Shown: piece by piece, positions 44,242 to 52,637 of the stretch
How the letters are laid out: every line of letters starts with the position of its first letter
Position numbering within the stretch: the stretch's first letter is position 1
DNA from: Iocasia fonsfrigidae
Lineage (GTDB): Bacteria > Bacillota > Halanaerobiia > Halanaerobiales > DTU029
NCBI RefSeq assembly: GCF_017751145.1
Contig: NZ_CP046640.1
Coordinates: 1,282,137 to 1,346,136 of the forward strand
Direction: 5' to 3'
Length of the DNA stretch: 64,000 nt
Program-made: the position numbers and the translations under genes
The notes under the pieces: generated by a model
What the model was told of the DNA's origin: nothing
The model's database searches: none
The model's input: only the letters and a program-made list of their open reading frames with translations

Positions 44242-45573
44242 ATGGAAGAAAGGAAAAAACTACATCAATTGGCGATACCGATTTTTATCGAGACATTATT
44301 ATTTATGTTACTTGGAGTGGCGGATATTTTTATGCTCAGCCAATTTGATGATAAGGCTGCTGGAGCTATTGGAGCGGCTAATCAGGTTATTAATATCCTT
44401 AATCTAATATTTGTCATAATCTCAGCGGGAACAGCAGTGCTGGTAGCCCAGAATGTAGGGGCAAAAAGGAGAGAGGATGTCGAAAGAGTTAGTTCGGTTT
44501 CACTGGTTATGAATTTAGCAATCGGTCTACTGGTAAGTGTTATTATGATTTTTATGGGAAGGATAATCTTGCTTAAGGTGGGGGTTACCCCCGACTTAAT
44601 GAAGTATGCCTCAGCATATATAAAGATAGTAGGTGGTGCTTTATTTGTTCAGGCTGTTTTAAATACTGTTACTGCAATTATCAGGAGTCATGGTTATACT
44701 AAAGAGAGTATGTTGATAACTGTTGGTATGAATATTTTAAATGTAATTGGTGATGCTGCTTTTATCTTTGGTCTTTTTGGTTTGCCAGTCCTGGGTGCCA
44801 GTGGTGTGGCAATAGCGACTACTTTTAGTAGAGTACTGGCGACTATTGTGGCCTTGATATTCCTGTTCAGAGTAGTGCTTCCCATTGAGATGTTTTCTTA
44901 TCTTAAAAATAAGCCAATGCTGGCCCTTAAAAAATTGATTAAGATTGGTTTTCCTTCAGCTATGGAGAATATGTCCTATAACTTAGCTCAGACAGTGCTG
45001 ATGAGTATTATCTTGATTAATCTGGGGGAAATGGCCTATATTACCAGGACATATGTCTGGACATTAACCTGGTTTGTAATGATATTTTCTATTTCTATCG
45101 GGCAGGCTAACCAGATTATGATTGGACATTTGATAGGTGCTGGTCAAATAGATGAGGCCTATCATACTGGACTTAAAAACTTCAAAATAGCTATGTTTTT
45201 CTCTATGCTGGGTGGTGTAGTATTATTTCTCTTTGGTAGGATATTTATGGGTTTTTATACAGATAATCAGGAGATCATACTCCTGGGGGCGGCTACCCTG
45301 GCAGTAGATGCCTTTCTGGAGCCCGGCAGAACCTTCAATATTATCCTGATTTACGGTTTAAGGGGTGCTGGTGATGTAATCTTTCCTGTTGTAATGGCAG
45401 TTATTAGTATGTGGGGTATTGGTGTTCTGTCTGCTTATATCTTTGGGGTTGTTCTTGGCTATGGTCTGCCTGGTATCTGGCTGGGGATCTTACTGGATGA
45501 ATGGTTCAGGGGTGTTTCTATGCTCCACAGATGGAATAGTAAAAAATGGGCAAATAAAGCCATGATAGGATAA
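44242..45573 (+). CDS. MATE family multidrug/organic cation efflux transporter
   Basis: 443 residues with 12 predicted membrane helices in the MATE (NorM/DinF-like) fold: AIPIFIETLLFMLLGVADIFMLSQ at the N-terminus, VLVAQNVGAKRREDVE, the repeat half starting KLIKIGFPSAMENMSYNLAQ, and IGQANQIMIGHLIGAG. MATE proteins exchange Na+ or H+ for drugs or metabolites; the substrate here is unknown. ATG 44242 follows aggtgaa by about 8 nt; in-frame TTG codons exist at 44218 and 44221. Solo gene. Confidence 0.9.
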   Translation: MEERKKLHQLAIPIFIETLLFMLLGVADIFMLSQFDDKAAGAIGAANQVINILNLIFVIISAGTAVLVAQNVGAKRREDVERVSSVSLVMNLAIGLLVSVIMIFMGRIILLKVGVTPDLMKYASAYIKIVGGALFVQAVLNTVTAIIRSHGYTKESMLITVGMNILNVIGDAAFIFGLFGLPVLGASGVAIATTFSRVLATIVALIFLFRVVLPIEMFSYLKNKPMLALKKLIKIGFPSAMENMSYNLAQTVLMSIILINLGEMAYITRTYVWTLTWFVMIFSISIGQANQIMIGHLIGAGQIDEAYHTGLKNFKIAMFFSMLGGVVLFLFGRIFMGFYTDNQEIILLGAATLAVDAFLEPGRTFNIILIYGLRGAGDVIFPVVMAVISMWGIGVLSAYIFGVVLGYGLPGIWLGILLDEWFRGVSMLHRWNSKKWANKAMIG

Positions 45574-45659
45574 AAAACCCTTGTAAAATAAAGGTATTCA
45601 TGAATTTATCTTTAATATAATATATATATAGTATTATAGATTAAGGGGGTTTTGTCAAA

Positions 45660-45920
45660 ATGGAAGTATTGAAGGTAGCAACACAATCAAATCCAAACAA
45701 AGTGGCAGGTGCACTTGCCGGTGTTTTAAGGGAAAGGGGAAGGGCTGAGATGCAGGCCATTGGTGCTGGTGCTGTAAATCAGACTATCAAGGCAATAGCC
45801 ATTGCCAGGGGATTTGTGGCTCCCAGTGGGATTGACCTGATTTGTATACCGGCTTTTACTGACCTTGAAATTGAAGGTGAAGAGAGAACAGCGATTAAAA
45901 TAATTGTGGAACCAAGGTAA
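45660..45920 (+). CDS. spoVS: Stage V sporulation protein S
   Basis: 86 residues, full-length SpoVS: MEVLKVATQSNPNKVAGALAG, RGRAEMQAIGAGAVNQTIKAIAIARGF and the closing ERTAIKIIVEPR. SpoVS is a small Alba-like, probably nucleic-acid-binding protein that affects septation and spore coat formation in Bacillus; it is also kept by some lineages that do not sporulate. Strong ribosome binding site agggggt. Solo gene with its own terminator. Confidence 0.97.
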   Translation: MEVLKVATQSNPNKVAGALAGVLRERGRAEMQAIGAGAVNQTIKAIAIARGFVAPSGIDLICIPAFTDLEIEGEERTAIKIIVEPR

Positions 45921-45947
45921 GCTAGTTTTATAATTTTACTATGTAAT

Positions 45948-45990
45948 CCCCTATCTTAAGAGAGATTTAACCCTGGAGATAGGGTTTTTC
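45948..45990 (+). terminator. Terminator of spoVS
   Basis: CCCTATCT/AGATAGGG stem with a loop of about 20 nt, followed by TTTTTC. Confidence 0.8.
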
Positions 45991-45995
45991 TTATT

Positions 45996-46029
45996 AAAAA
46001 AACAGCCCCTGAAACAAAGGCTGTTTTTT
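45996..46029 (-). terminator. Terminator of the aminotransferase gene
   Basis: AAAAAACAGCC/GGCTGTTTTTT with an 11-nt loop, 7 bp beyond the stop of the minus-strand aminotransferase gene; symmetrical, so it can also back up the spoVS terminator. Confidence 0.85.
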
Positions 46030-46035
46030 AGAGGG

Positions 46036-47307
46036 TTATTTGAGAATTTTGTCCAGTGTTGCTTTTTCTATACAGACAGTAACAATATTAATGGCTTTTT
46101 CAAGTTCTTTGATAGGGGGCAAGGTAGGTGCAATACGGATATTAGTGTCTGCAGGGTCTTTGCCGTAGGGGTAAGTAGCCCCTGCTTTGGTAAGGGTAAC
46201 ACCAGCTTCTTTTGCCAGTTGAACTACTCTACCTGCACACCCCTCCATAACATCGAGATTAATAAAATAGCCTCCCTTGGGATTACTCCAACGGGCAATA
46301 TTTTTGTCTGCCAGTTCCTTTTCCATTATTTCCAGGACTAAATCAAATTTAGGCTTGATAATAGCTGCATGTTTTTTCATGTGTTCCAGGATACCATCAA
46401 CTGTCTTAAAAAATCTGGTATGGAGTAATTGATTTATCTTATTGGGACCAATAGTTTGTTTAGAGATTAAGCTGACTATATAATCGATATTTTTTTTGCT
46501 AGAGGCAAAAACACCTAAACCTGCCCCTGCAAAAGTGATCTTGGATGTAGAAACATAGATATAGACCCTGTCTGGGTTTTTATATTCCCGGCAGGCATGT
46601 AAGATATTTTTCAACCGGGGTGGATTATCTGTCAGGTGGTGTACAATATAGGCATTATCCCAGAAGATACGGAAATCATTAGCCTTTGTTTCCATAGCAG
46701 CCAATCTATTTACTACTTCATCAGTATAGACAACCCCTGTAGGATTACTATATTTGGGTACACACCAGATACCTTTAATAGATTCATCTTCTTTGACCAG
46801 TTCCTCAATCCTATCCATATCTGGTCCATTATTCTGCATGGGTATATTAATCATTTCAATACCAAATAGTTCGCAAATGGCAAAGTGGCGATCATAACCT
46901 GGGCTGGGACAGAGGAATTTGACTTTTTCTAATTTACTCCAGGGAGTGCTTTTTTCATCTACACCGTGATTAAAAGCCCTGGCTAGGTTATCATACATAA
47001 TATTCAGGCTGGAATTTCCTCCGATAATTAATTCTTCAACCTTAACATTAAGTAGGTCAGCAAATAATTTCCTTGTTTCAGGGAGTCCTTCAACACCACC
47101 GTAGTTTCGACAATCAGTACCATTTTCATCAATTAGGGTTTTAATGTCATTATATAGGCCATTTGATAAATCAAGTTGTTCTGGACATGGTTTTCCCCGG
47201 GCCATATTTAAATTAAGGTTTTCAGCCTGATATTTTTCGTATTTTTCGTTTGCTTTCTGCTGGAATCTACGTAATTCTTCCTCTGTAGCTCCTTGATATA
47301 CATTCAT
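46036..47307 (-). CDS. Class I aminotransferase, aspartate aminotransferase-like
   Basis: 423 residues of the PLP fold-type I group related to the Corynebacterium/MocR-tail aspartate aminotransferases (AspT branch), longer at the N-terminus than AspC. Seen: NLNMARGKPCPEQLDLS, NYGGVEGLPETRKLF, GGNSSLNIMYD, CPSPGYDRH, WCVPKYSNPTGVVY with the Asn that contacts PLP, and the Schiff-base Lys in STSKITFAGAGLG. The substrate is probably aspartate or another small acidic amino acid, by family only. Ribosome binding site caggaggt precedes it. Confidence 0.88.
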   Translation of the reverse strand: MNVYQGATEEELRRFQQKANEKYEKYQAENLNLNMARGKPCPEQLDLSNGLYNDIKTLIDENGTDCRNYGGVEGLPETRKLFADLLNVKVEELIIGGNSSLNIMYDNLARAFNHGVDEKSTPWSKLEKVKFLCPSPGYDRHFAICELFGIEMINIPMQNNGPDMDRIEELVKEDESIKGIWCVPKYSNPTGVVYTDEVVNRLAAMETKANDFRIFWDNAYIVHHLTDNPPRLKNILHACREYKNPDRVYIYVSTSKITFAGAGLGVFASSKKNIDYIVSLISKQTIGPNKINQLLHTRFFKTVDGILEHMKKHAAIIKPKFDLVLEIMEKELADKNIARWSNPKGGYFINLDVMEGCAGRVVQLAKEAGVTLTKAGATYPYGKDPADTNIRIAPTLPPIKELEKAINIVTVCIEKATLDKILK

Positions 47308-47469
47308 ATTGACTACCTCCTGCTTTCTTTTCTTCTATTTTAATATATCGTGGGGAAAATGGCAATGTAATTAAAGATCATTTAGCAATTATTTAAATTA
47401 ATATGCTATAATTAAATAGTGTATCCACAATATAAATAGAAGTTTGTGGAGAAGAAGGGAATGAGATAA

Positions 47470-48195
47470 ATGAGTCAAAAAGAAAAAATCGGTGGCAGGG
47501 CCTATAAAAATGGTGTAAGATTGATAAATAGTAGCTTTTCTGCTAAAGCATATTATGATGAAAATGGTAAATTACAGGTAAAGCTTAGTAGTGTAAAAAG
47601 GTCTAAATACTATAAGTTGATCAAAAAAATTCCCATATTAAGAGGGATAGTAAGTCTCTTAATGGCTATCTGGATGTTTTTAAAAGAGGGTATTAATAAT
47701 CCTAAAAAATACTGGGCTATTTTATTAATATTACTGTTGGATTTGCTATATATCTTTATACCAGGATCAGAAAGTCAGGTCACTAACAATATTTTAAATT
47801 TGATATATTTTGGTTTCCCTGTTCTATTACTATTATTATTCAGGAAAACTATTTCTGAAGTTTTAAAATATCACGGTGCTGAGCATAAGGTGGTTCATTA
47901 TTATGAAAATGATTGTCAGGGGGATATTCAGTCATATTCCCGGCTTCATAAAAGGTGTGGTAGTAATATAGTGTTTTATTATCTATTAATAACCTGTACA
48001 ATAGGTTTATTTGTCTATATCCCGTTAAACCCCTTACTTTTAGAATTATTGTTTTTGGGGATAGCCTATGAATTAATCAGGTATACCCCTGAGCAGCTTC
48101 TTTTTCTGCCTTATCTCTTTCAACGGTTAGTAACAAAGGAACCAGAAGAAAAACATATCAGGGCGGCTAAAGCTGCTTTAGAGCTTTTAAGGTAA
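47470..48195 (+). CDS. DUF1385 family membrane protein
   Basis: 241 residues with four to five hydrophobic segments (about 53-75, 84-100, 113-130, 172-196). The family marks are the start GGRAYKNGVRLIN and the motif KYHGAEHKVVHYYEN followed by HKRCGSNIVFYYLLI, with conserved His and Glu that could bind metal within the membrane. DUF1385 proteins are widespread in Firmicutes, sometimes next to prfA and rpmE, and remain uncharacterised. Here it stands alone. Confidence 0.9.
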   Translation: MSQKEKIGGRAYKNGVRLINSSFSAKAYYDENGKLQVKLSSVKRSKYYKLIKKIPILRGIVSLLMAIWMFLKEGINNPKKYWAILLILLLDLLYIFIPGSESQVTNNILNLIYFGFPVLLLLLFRKTISEVLKYHGAEHKVVHYYENDCQGDIQSYSRLHKRCGSNIVFYYLLITCTIGLFVYIPLNPLLLELLFLGIAYELIRYTPEQLLFLPYLFQRLVTKEPEEKHIRAAKAALELLR

Positions 48196-48311
48196 ACGAT
48201 TGGTTAAAATATTATGATAAAATAGCTATAATATATTATCATAATAGCTATTAAAGTAAATAATGAATGACATTTTTCACAAATTTAAGGTATAATAGGA
48301 GGATGTGATTT

Positions 48312-49121
48312 ATGAGTTATAAAATGCTTTGTCTGGATATTGACGGTACTCTACTAAACTCAAATCATAAGATATCTTCTAAAACTAGAGAAGCAGTACG
48401 GCTTGTTTCTGGCAGAATACCAGTAATACTTGTATCAGCCCGTATGCCTGCCGGGATTTTTCCATATCAAAAGGAATTAGGGCTTAATAAAGCTGTTATT
48501 TCGTATAGTGGTGCTTTGATTCTGGATGAGCAAAGAAATGTTCTTTTAAATAAAACTATTTCAAGCTCAGTAGTAGAATTAATTTATGATAATTTTATGG
48601 GACAGGTTCATCTTAGTATCTATTGTAATAATGATTGGTATATAGAGAATAAAGATTGCTGGGCCAGGCAGGAGAAAGAAATTACTGGACTTACACCCTT
48701 GGAAGTTAATTATACAAAATTAATTGACAGCTGGTATAGAAACTCAGGAGGGGCAAATAAATTATTATGTATGGGAGAAAAAGAAGATATCACTGTTTTA
48801 TATCATCAACTACAAAAGATGACAGCAAGGGTGACAGCTAGTATTGCTTTTTACCGTTCAAAACCCAGCTATTTAGAGATTATGGATAAGGCGGTTTCTA
48901 AAGCAGCAGCTATTGAAAAACTGGCAGCTAGTTATGGTGTGGAAAGAAATGAAATAATTGCTATAGGTGATAATTATAATGACCTTAATATGATTGAATA
49001 TGCAGGCCTGGGGGTAGCTATGGGAAATGCCCCTGAACCTGTAAAAGAACAGGCTGATGAAATTACCAGCAGCAATGATAATGATGGGGTTGCCAGGATT
49101 ATCTATAAGTATTTTAACTAG
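48312..49121 (+). CDS. Cof-type HAD-IIB phosphatase
   Basis: 269 residues. Motif I DIDGTLLNS, motif II ILVSARMP, motif III SKAAAIEKLAAS, motif IV IGDNYNDLNMIEYAGLGVAMGN, with the usual large cap in between. Similar in plan to the HAD protein at 28099, but with intact GDN in motif IV. It probably hydrolyses sugar phosphates or a flavin/PLP phosphate. It ends 10 bp from the convergent OFA carrier gene. Confidence 0.92.
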   Translation: MSYKMLCLDIDGTLLNSNHKISSKTREAVRLVSGRIPVILVSARMPAGIFPYQKELGLNKAVISYSGALILDEQRNVLLNKTISSSVVELIYDNFMGQVHLSIYCNNDWYIENKDCWARQEKEITGLTPLEVNYTKLIDSWYRNSGGANKLLCMGEKEDITVLYHQLQKMTARVTASIAFYRSKPSYLEIMDKAVSKAAAIEKLAASYGVERNEIIAIGDNYNDLNMIEYAGLGVAMGNAPEPVKEQADEITSSNDNDGVARIIYKYFN

Positions 49122-49131
49122 CTGCCTTTGT

Positions 49132-50274
49132 TTATTTAGTTTTTTCAAGTTGATATAAACTGATTGCACCCAGTAGGGTAATAAATAATAAAGTGTAAAT
49201 TGCCATTTTATAAGTACCTGTCTGGTCATAAGTCCACCCACCAAGGGCAGGGCCAAGTATAGCTGATATTCCATAGGCTAGAAAGACAAAAGGGTATAAT
49301 TTGCCTGCCAGGTCTCCAAAGTGTTCAACAATTCTAAGAAAGTATAGGACAAAACAACCTCCAAAAGCAATTCCGGTCATAATGGCTGCTAGATTAAAAA
49401 TAATTGCTGAATTTGATAACATTAACAGGGCAGAGCATCCTAATAGAACCAGGGATATGGGAATTGATATTTTGCCAACTCTATCGAAAATAGCACCCCA
49501 TAATATACGGCCCAGGGCATTTCCGACGGCAAATAAACTGATAGCTAATACGGCATACTGTTCAATAAGATGGTTAGAAAGACCTATTTGTTTAATATTG
49601 CTAACAACCATTAAACCACCAAAAGTCCCGCTAAACATCCCTATTATCATGGCAATGGTTATTTTGTTCCTCAATAATACTGTCATTTTTTGTTTGTTAT
49701 TTTTCTCTCTATCATTTTCTGGGGGGTTACTAAGAAATAGGGCTGCTATAATAGCAGGTAATCCTGTATAAATAGCAATATTTCTAAAAATTAATAAAGT
49801 ATCTAGACCGTTGTTCTGTAAGATAGAAACAAATCTAGTTAAGATAATGGCTCCACCACCAAAACCAGCAACAGCTAATCCGGTTATTAATCCCTTTCTT
49901 TCAGGAAACCACTTAATACAGGTGGTTAATGGACATACATAACCAAAACCTATCCCTGCTCCTGTAATTAAGCCAATAGCAAGCAATATAATAGGATATG
50001 CTCCCTTTGAAAATGAAGCAATTAAGTAACCCAAGGTATATAACAGTCCACCTATAAAAGCGGTGAAACGCGGTCCTTTTATTGATAATACTCTCCCTGC
50101 ATATATCATGTTGAGTGTGAATGCCAGTATTGTAACACCAAAAATAAAGCTGCTCTGACTAATACTAATATGATAAGTCTCCTTTAATGAAGGGCCAAAA
50201 ACACTCCAGGCGTATATCCCACCTAAGATAATCTGTAAAATGATTGATGCTGTGAGTATAAACCATCGTTTCAT
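49132..50274 (-). CDS. OFA-type major facilitator (oxalate/formate antiporter family)
   Basis: 380 residues, 12 predicted helices. The N-terminus (RWFILTASIILQIILGGIYAWSVF) and the loop IGFGYVCPLTTCIKWFPERKGLITGLAVAGFGGGA are the hallmarks of the oxalate:formate antiporter family of the MFS, most of whose members carry monocarboxylates such as lactate, formate or pyruvate. True oxalate exchange cannot be claimed: no oxalate genes are near. Solo gene. Confidence 0.9.
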   Translation of the reverse strand: MKRWFILTASIILQIILGGIYAWSVFGPSLKETYHISISQSSFIFGVTILAFTLNMIYAGRVLSIKGPRFTAFIGGLLYTLGYLIASFSKGAYPIILLAIGLITGAGIGFGYVCPLTTCIKWFPERKGLITGLAVAGFGGGAIILTRFVSILQNNGLDTLLIFRNIAIYTGLPAIIAALFLSNPPENDREKNNKQKMTVLLRNKITIAMIIGMFSGTFGGLMVVSNIKQIGLSNHLIEQYAVLAISLFAVGNALGRILWGAIFDRVGKISIPISLVLLGCSALLMLSNSAIIFNLAAIMTGIAFGGCFVLYFLRIVEHFGDLAGKLYPFVFLAYGISAILGPALGGWTYDQTGTYKMAIYTLLFITLLGAISLYQLEKTK

Positions 50275-50426
50275 TGTTGAATTTCACTCCCCTATTGTAA
50301 TGTTCATGGTCTTAACTTAGAATCTCCTTTCAAATAAGCGTCTTAAATAAATAAGAATTTATAATAACTAATTCTTTTTAAATGAATAGATTCCTCTTTT
50401 TAGTGTAGATAAGAGTTATAAAAGTG

Positions 50427-50454
50427 TTGACAATATAAATTAGTATGTTATAAT
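50427..50454 (+). promoter_or_regulatory. Promoter of the 41-residue protein / ABC exporter
   Basis: TTGACA (50427-50432), 16-bp spacer, TATAAT (50449-50454). It lies 57 bp before the small GTG-started gene, and could serve the ABC genes after it if the hairpin at 50646 is leaky. Confidence 0.8.
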
Positions 50455-50510
50455 TTAATTAAACAACTACTTAATCAGATTGGTGTTCTAGAGAAAGGAG
50501 GGAATGATTT

Positions 50511-50636
50511 GTGGCTGAAAAGAGATGTGAACATCCCGATAGATTAAATGGTAAGAAACCTGGAGAATGTAGTCCTGAACAGATTAAGGAATGTCATGGA
50601 GATGAAAAAGAACATTCCTGTGCAAGAGATAAATAG
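50511..50636 (+). CDS. Small Cys/His-rich protein
   Basis: 41 residues, beginning MAEKRCEHPDRLNGKKP and going on with GECSPEQIKECHGDEKEHSC. Four cysteines and three histidines in the pattern C-E-H, C-S-P-E-Q-I, C-H-G-D, H-x-C are suited to binding a metal ion. I know this type from unannotated small proteins of anaerobic Firmicutes and methanogens (consensus roughly CSPEQIxxCHGD). GTG 50511 has an excellent aaaggagg 9 nt upstream, plus a consensus promoter. Function unknown. Confidence 0.75.
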   Translation: MAEKRCEHPDRLNGKKPGECSPEQIKECHGDEKEHSCARDK

Positions 50637-50645
50637 GACTTTATT

Positions 50646-50665
50646 AGGGGTGTTTAAACACCCCT
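50646..50665 (+). terminator. Palindromic hairpin after small protein gene
   Basis: AGGGGTGTTTAAACACCCCT, a perfect palindrome, 9 bp after the stop, followed by gaaactattctt. The tail is not a good T tract, so read-through into the ABC genes is possible. Confidence 0.6.
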
Positions 50666-50705
50666 GAAACTATTCTTAAAGATGGTAAAGGAGTGCTTTT
50701 ATAAG

Positions 50706-51680
50706 ATGAACAATTCTCAAGAGATTAGGGCTGCAATTGAAGTAGAAAATTTAAGTAAACGATATGAGGAAGTAGATGCTGTAGATAAGATATCTTTTAC
50801 TGTGCAAAGGGGAGAGATTTTCGGCTTTCTGGGGCCAAATGGGGCGGGTAAAACAACAACAATCAATATGCTGACAGGCCTAAATAGAATAAGTTCAGGA
50901 CAGGTCAAAATTAATGGTCAAACAGAGATTAAAAAGGTACAGGAGGCTATCGGGATTGTCCCCAGTGAAAGCAATTTGTATCCAGAGCTTGATGGCTTTG
51001 AAAATCTCTGTTTTTGTGCTTCACTCTATGGTTTAAAAAAAGGGGTGCGGGAAAGAGAGGCAAGGTATTTATTAGAAAAATTCAATCTGGCTGAGGTAGG
51101 CGGCAGGACGTTTGGGGCTTATTCCAAAGGCATGAAGAGAAAATTGACTATAGCAGCTGGTATTATACATAAACCTGAAATTCTTTTTCTGGATGAACCG
51201 ACTACGGGGATTGATGTAGCCAGTGCCCGACAGATCCGAAGATTAATTATTGATTTAAATAGAGCAGGGACTACTATCTTTTTAACTACCCATTATATTG
51301 AAGAAGCCGAGCGTCTTTGTGATAGGGTAGCCTTTATTGTTCAGGGGAAGATTAAACACCTGGATACAACGGAAAACTTACTTGATAATGTCCGGCAGGA
51401 TAATATCATAGAATTTTTAAGTGATAAAAAATCTCTTCAGGATAAAGAGACTATTCTTAAAAAACTATCAGCTTATCAGGTAGAACTGTTTGGAGAAAAA
51501 ATCAGGATTCATATTGATAGAAAAACTACGATAAATAAATTTATTAATATTTTTAATGAGATTGACTGTAATATTTATGAAGCCAGGCTGATGAGGCCGT
51601 CACTGGAGGATGTTTTTGTCAAGATTACAGGTATTGAAGTAGATGAAATGGAAAAAGATAAAGCAAAGGGAGGCAGATAA
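50706..51680 (+). CDS. ABC-2 type exporter ATPase
   Basis: 324 residues of the DrrA/CcmA-like class. Walker A GPNGAGKTTT, Q-loop region at about 80-90 (AIGIVPSESNLY), signature YSKGMKRKL, a slightly unusual variant of LSGGQ, Walker B ILFLDEPTTGID and H-loop TTHYIEEAERL; a C-terminal DUF4162-like extension follows. ATG 50706 has aaaggag (50687-50693) some 12 nt before it; an in-frame ATG at 50682 lacks a site. It ends 1 bp before the permease start. Substrate unknown: drug, lipid or polysaccharide export are all possible. Confidence 0.9.
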   Translation: MNNSQEIRAAIEVENLSKRYEEVDAVDKISFTVQRGEIFGFLGPNGAGKTTTINMLTGLNRISSGQVKINGQTEIKKVQEAIGIVPSESNLYPELDGFENLCFCASLYGLKKGVREREARYLLEKFNLAEVGGRTFGAYSKGMKRKLTIAAGIIHKPEILFLDEPTTGIDVASARQIRRLIIDLNRAGTTIFLTTHYIEEAERLCDRVAFIVQGKIKHLDTTENLLDNVRQDNIIEFLSDKKSLQDKETILKKLSAYQVELFGEKIRIHIDRKTTINKFINIFNEIDCNIYEARLMRPSLEDVFVKITGIEVDEMEKDKAKGGR

Positions 51681-51681
51681 A

Positions 51682-52416
51682 ATGACAACCTGGATTGCTT
51701 TTAAAAGTATATTACTTAAGGATATCAAAACATATTATTTAAAACCACCTAATATCAGCTGGGGGCTGCTTTTTCCTATTTCCTGGACTTTAATGTTTTT
51801 CTTGAGAACAGAGGCTCCAGTTGATATTCCGGGTTTTTTACCAGGTTTGATATCTTTGTCAATTCTTTTTGGAACAACTTCAATGCTTGCTGTTACTATA
51901 ACCTTTGAAAAAAAACAGGCCTCCTTTAACCGACTCTTACTGGCTCCTATAGATTTAAATACTTTGATGTTTGCTAAAACCAGTGGGGCCATAATCTTTG
52001 GTGTCTTTAATGCCCTTGTACCCCTGTTTTTTGCAGTACTTTTAACGGACCTCTCAGAAATCAGCTGGCTACCTGCTATAGTTAGTATTTTTTTAATTTC
52101 TATTACCTCTACTTTTTTAGGTTTATTTATTGCTGTTTCAGTTAAAGAGGTTTTTGAGGCCCAGACCTTTTCTAATTTTTTTAGATTTCCCATGATTTTT
52201 TTATGTGGTTTATTTATACCCCTGCAAAATTTGCCCAAATTAATCAGGCCTTTATCATATTGTCTGCCTTTGACATATGGTGCTGATATTTTAAAATATG
52301 CTATTAATGGTGATAATATCATGAATCCAGGATTAAACTTTTTATTAATACTTTTTTTTGCTGTAGTTTTATTTGTTATTAGCATCAAGAATATTAAAAA
52401 AAAGTGGATTAAGTAA
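51682..52416 (+). CDS. ABC-2 type exporter permease
   Basis: 244 residues with six hydrophobic segments, ABC-2 membrane family (GLLFPISWTLMFFLRTEAP, PGLISLSILFGTTSM, FFRFPMIFLCGLFIPLQNLPKLIRPLSYCLPLTYGADIL). The last block is the conserved late motif of this family. ATG 51682 has gggagg upstream and lies 1 bp after the ATPase gene stop. One permease gene with one ATPase suggests a homodimeric exporter. Confidence 0.88.
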   Translation: MTTWIAFKSILLKDIKTYYLKPPNISWGLLFPISWTLMFFLRTEAPVDIPGFLPGLISLSILFGTTSMLAVTITFEKKQASFNRLLLAPIDLNTLMFAKTSGAIIFGVFNALVPLFFAVLLTDLSEISWLPAIVSIFLISITSTFLGLFIAVSVKEVFEAQTFSNFFRFPMIFLCGLFIPLQNLPKLIRPLSYCLPLTYGADILKYAINGDNIMNPGLNFLLILFFAVVLFVISIKNIKKKWIK

Positions 52417-52637
52417 ATTCTCTGTGAACACTGCTATTAAGTTTTCCCCCTTTATTTTTTTATAATATGACAAAGGCCAGGTTGATGTTACCAGCTGTGA
52501 AAGATGGGAGATAAATTATATACTGAATATTGTTATTTTTATTCTTCTTGAAGGGAATATATAGTATATGTAGAAGAAATTAATATATAAAATATAACAA
52601 ATTACGACACAAAGTGAGCAAAGGAGAGGTAGTTAAT

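Noticed and set aside
28099-49121. The two Cof-type HAD genes as a recent duplication
   Set aside because: Their sequences differ throughout, including motif IV, so they are ordinary distant paralogues.
49301-49771. A 156-codon plus-strand frame opposite the OFA carrier
   Set aside because: Antisense shadow of a clear membrane transporter gene; no ribosome binding site or family similarity.
50646-50665. Palindrome as an operator for the ABC exporter
   Set aside because: Its position directly after a stop codon and G/C-rich arms fit an RNA hairpin better; no regulator gene is near.
51735-52388. A 217-codon minus-strand frame opposite the ABC-2 permease
   Set aside because: Antisense shadow of a membrane protein; Lys/Pro/Ile-rich composition is the usual mirror of hydrophobic codons.
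52417-52637. Purine or xanthine riboswitch before the NCS2 permease
   Set aside because: The conserved purine aptamer blocks (TATAATCC-like, ATATGG, TTTCTACC) are absent; only weak inverted repeats such as TTCTTCT/AGAAGAA are seen.
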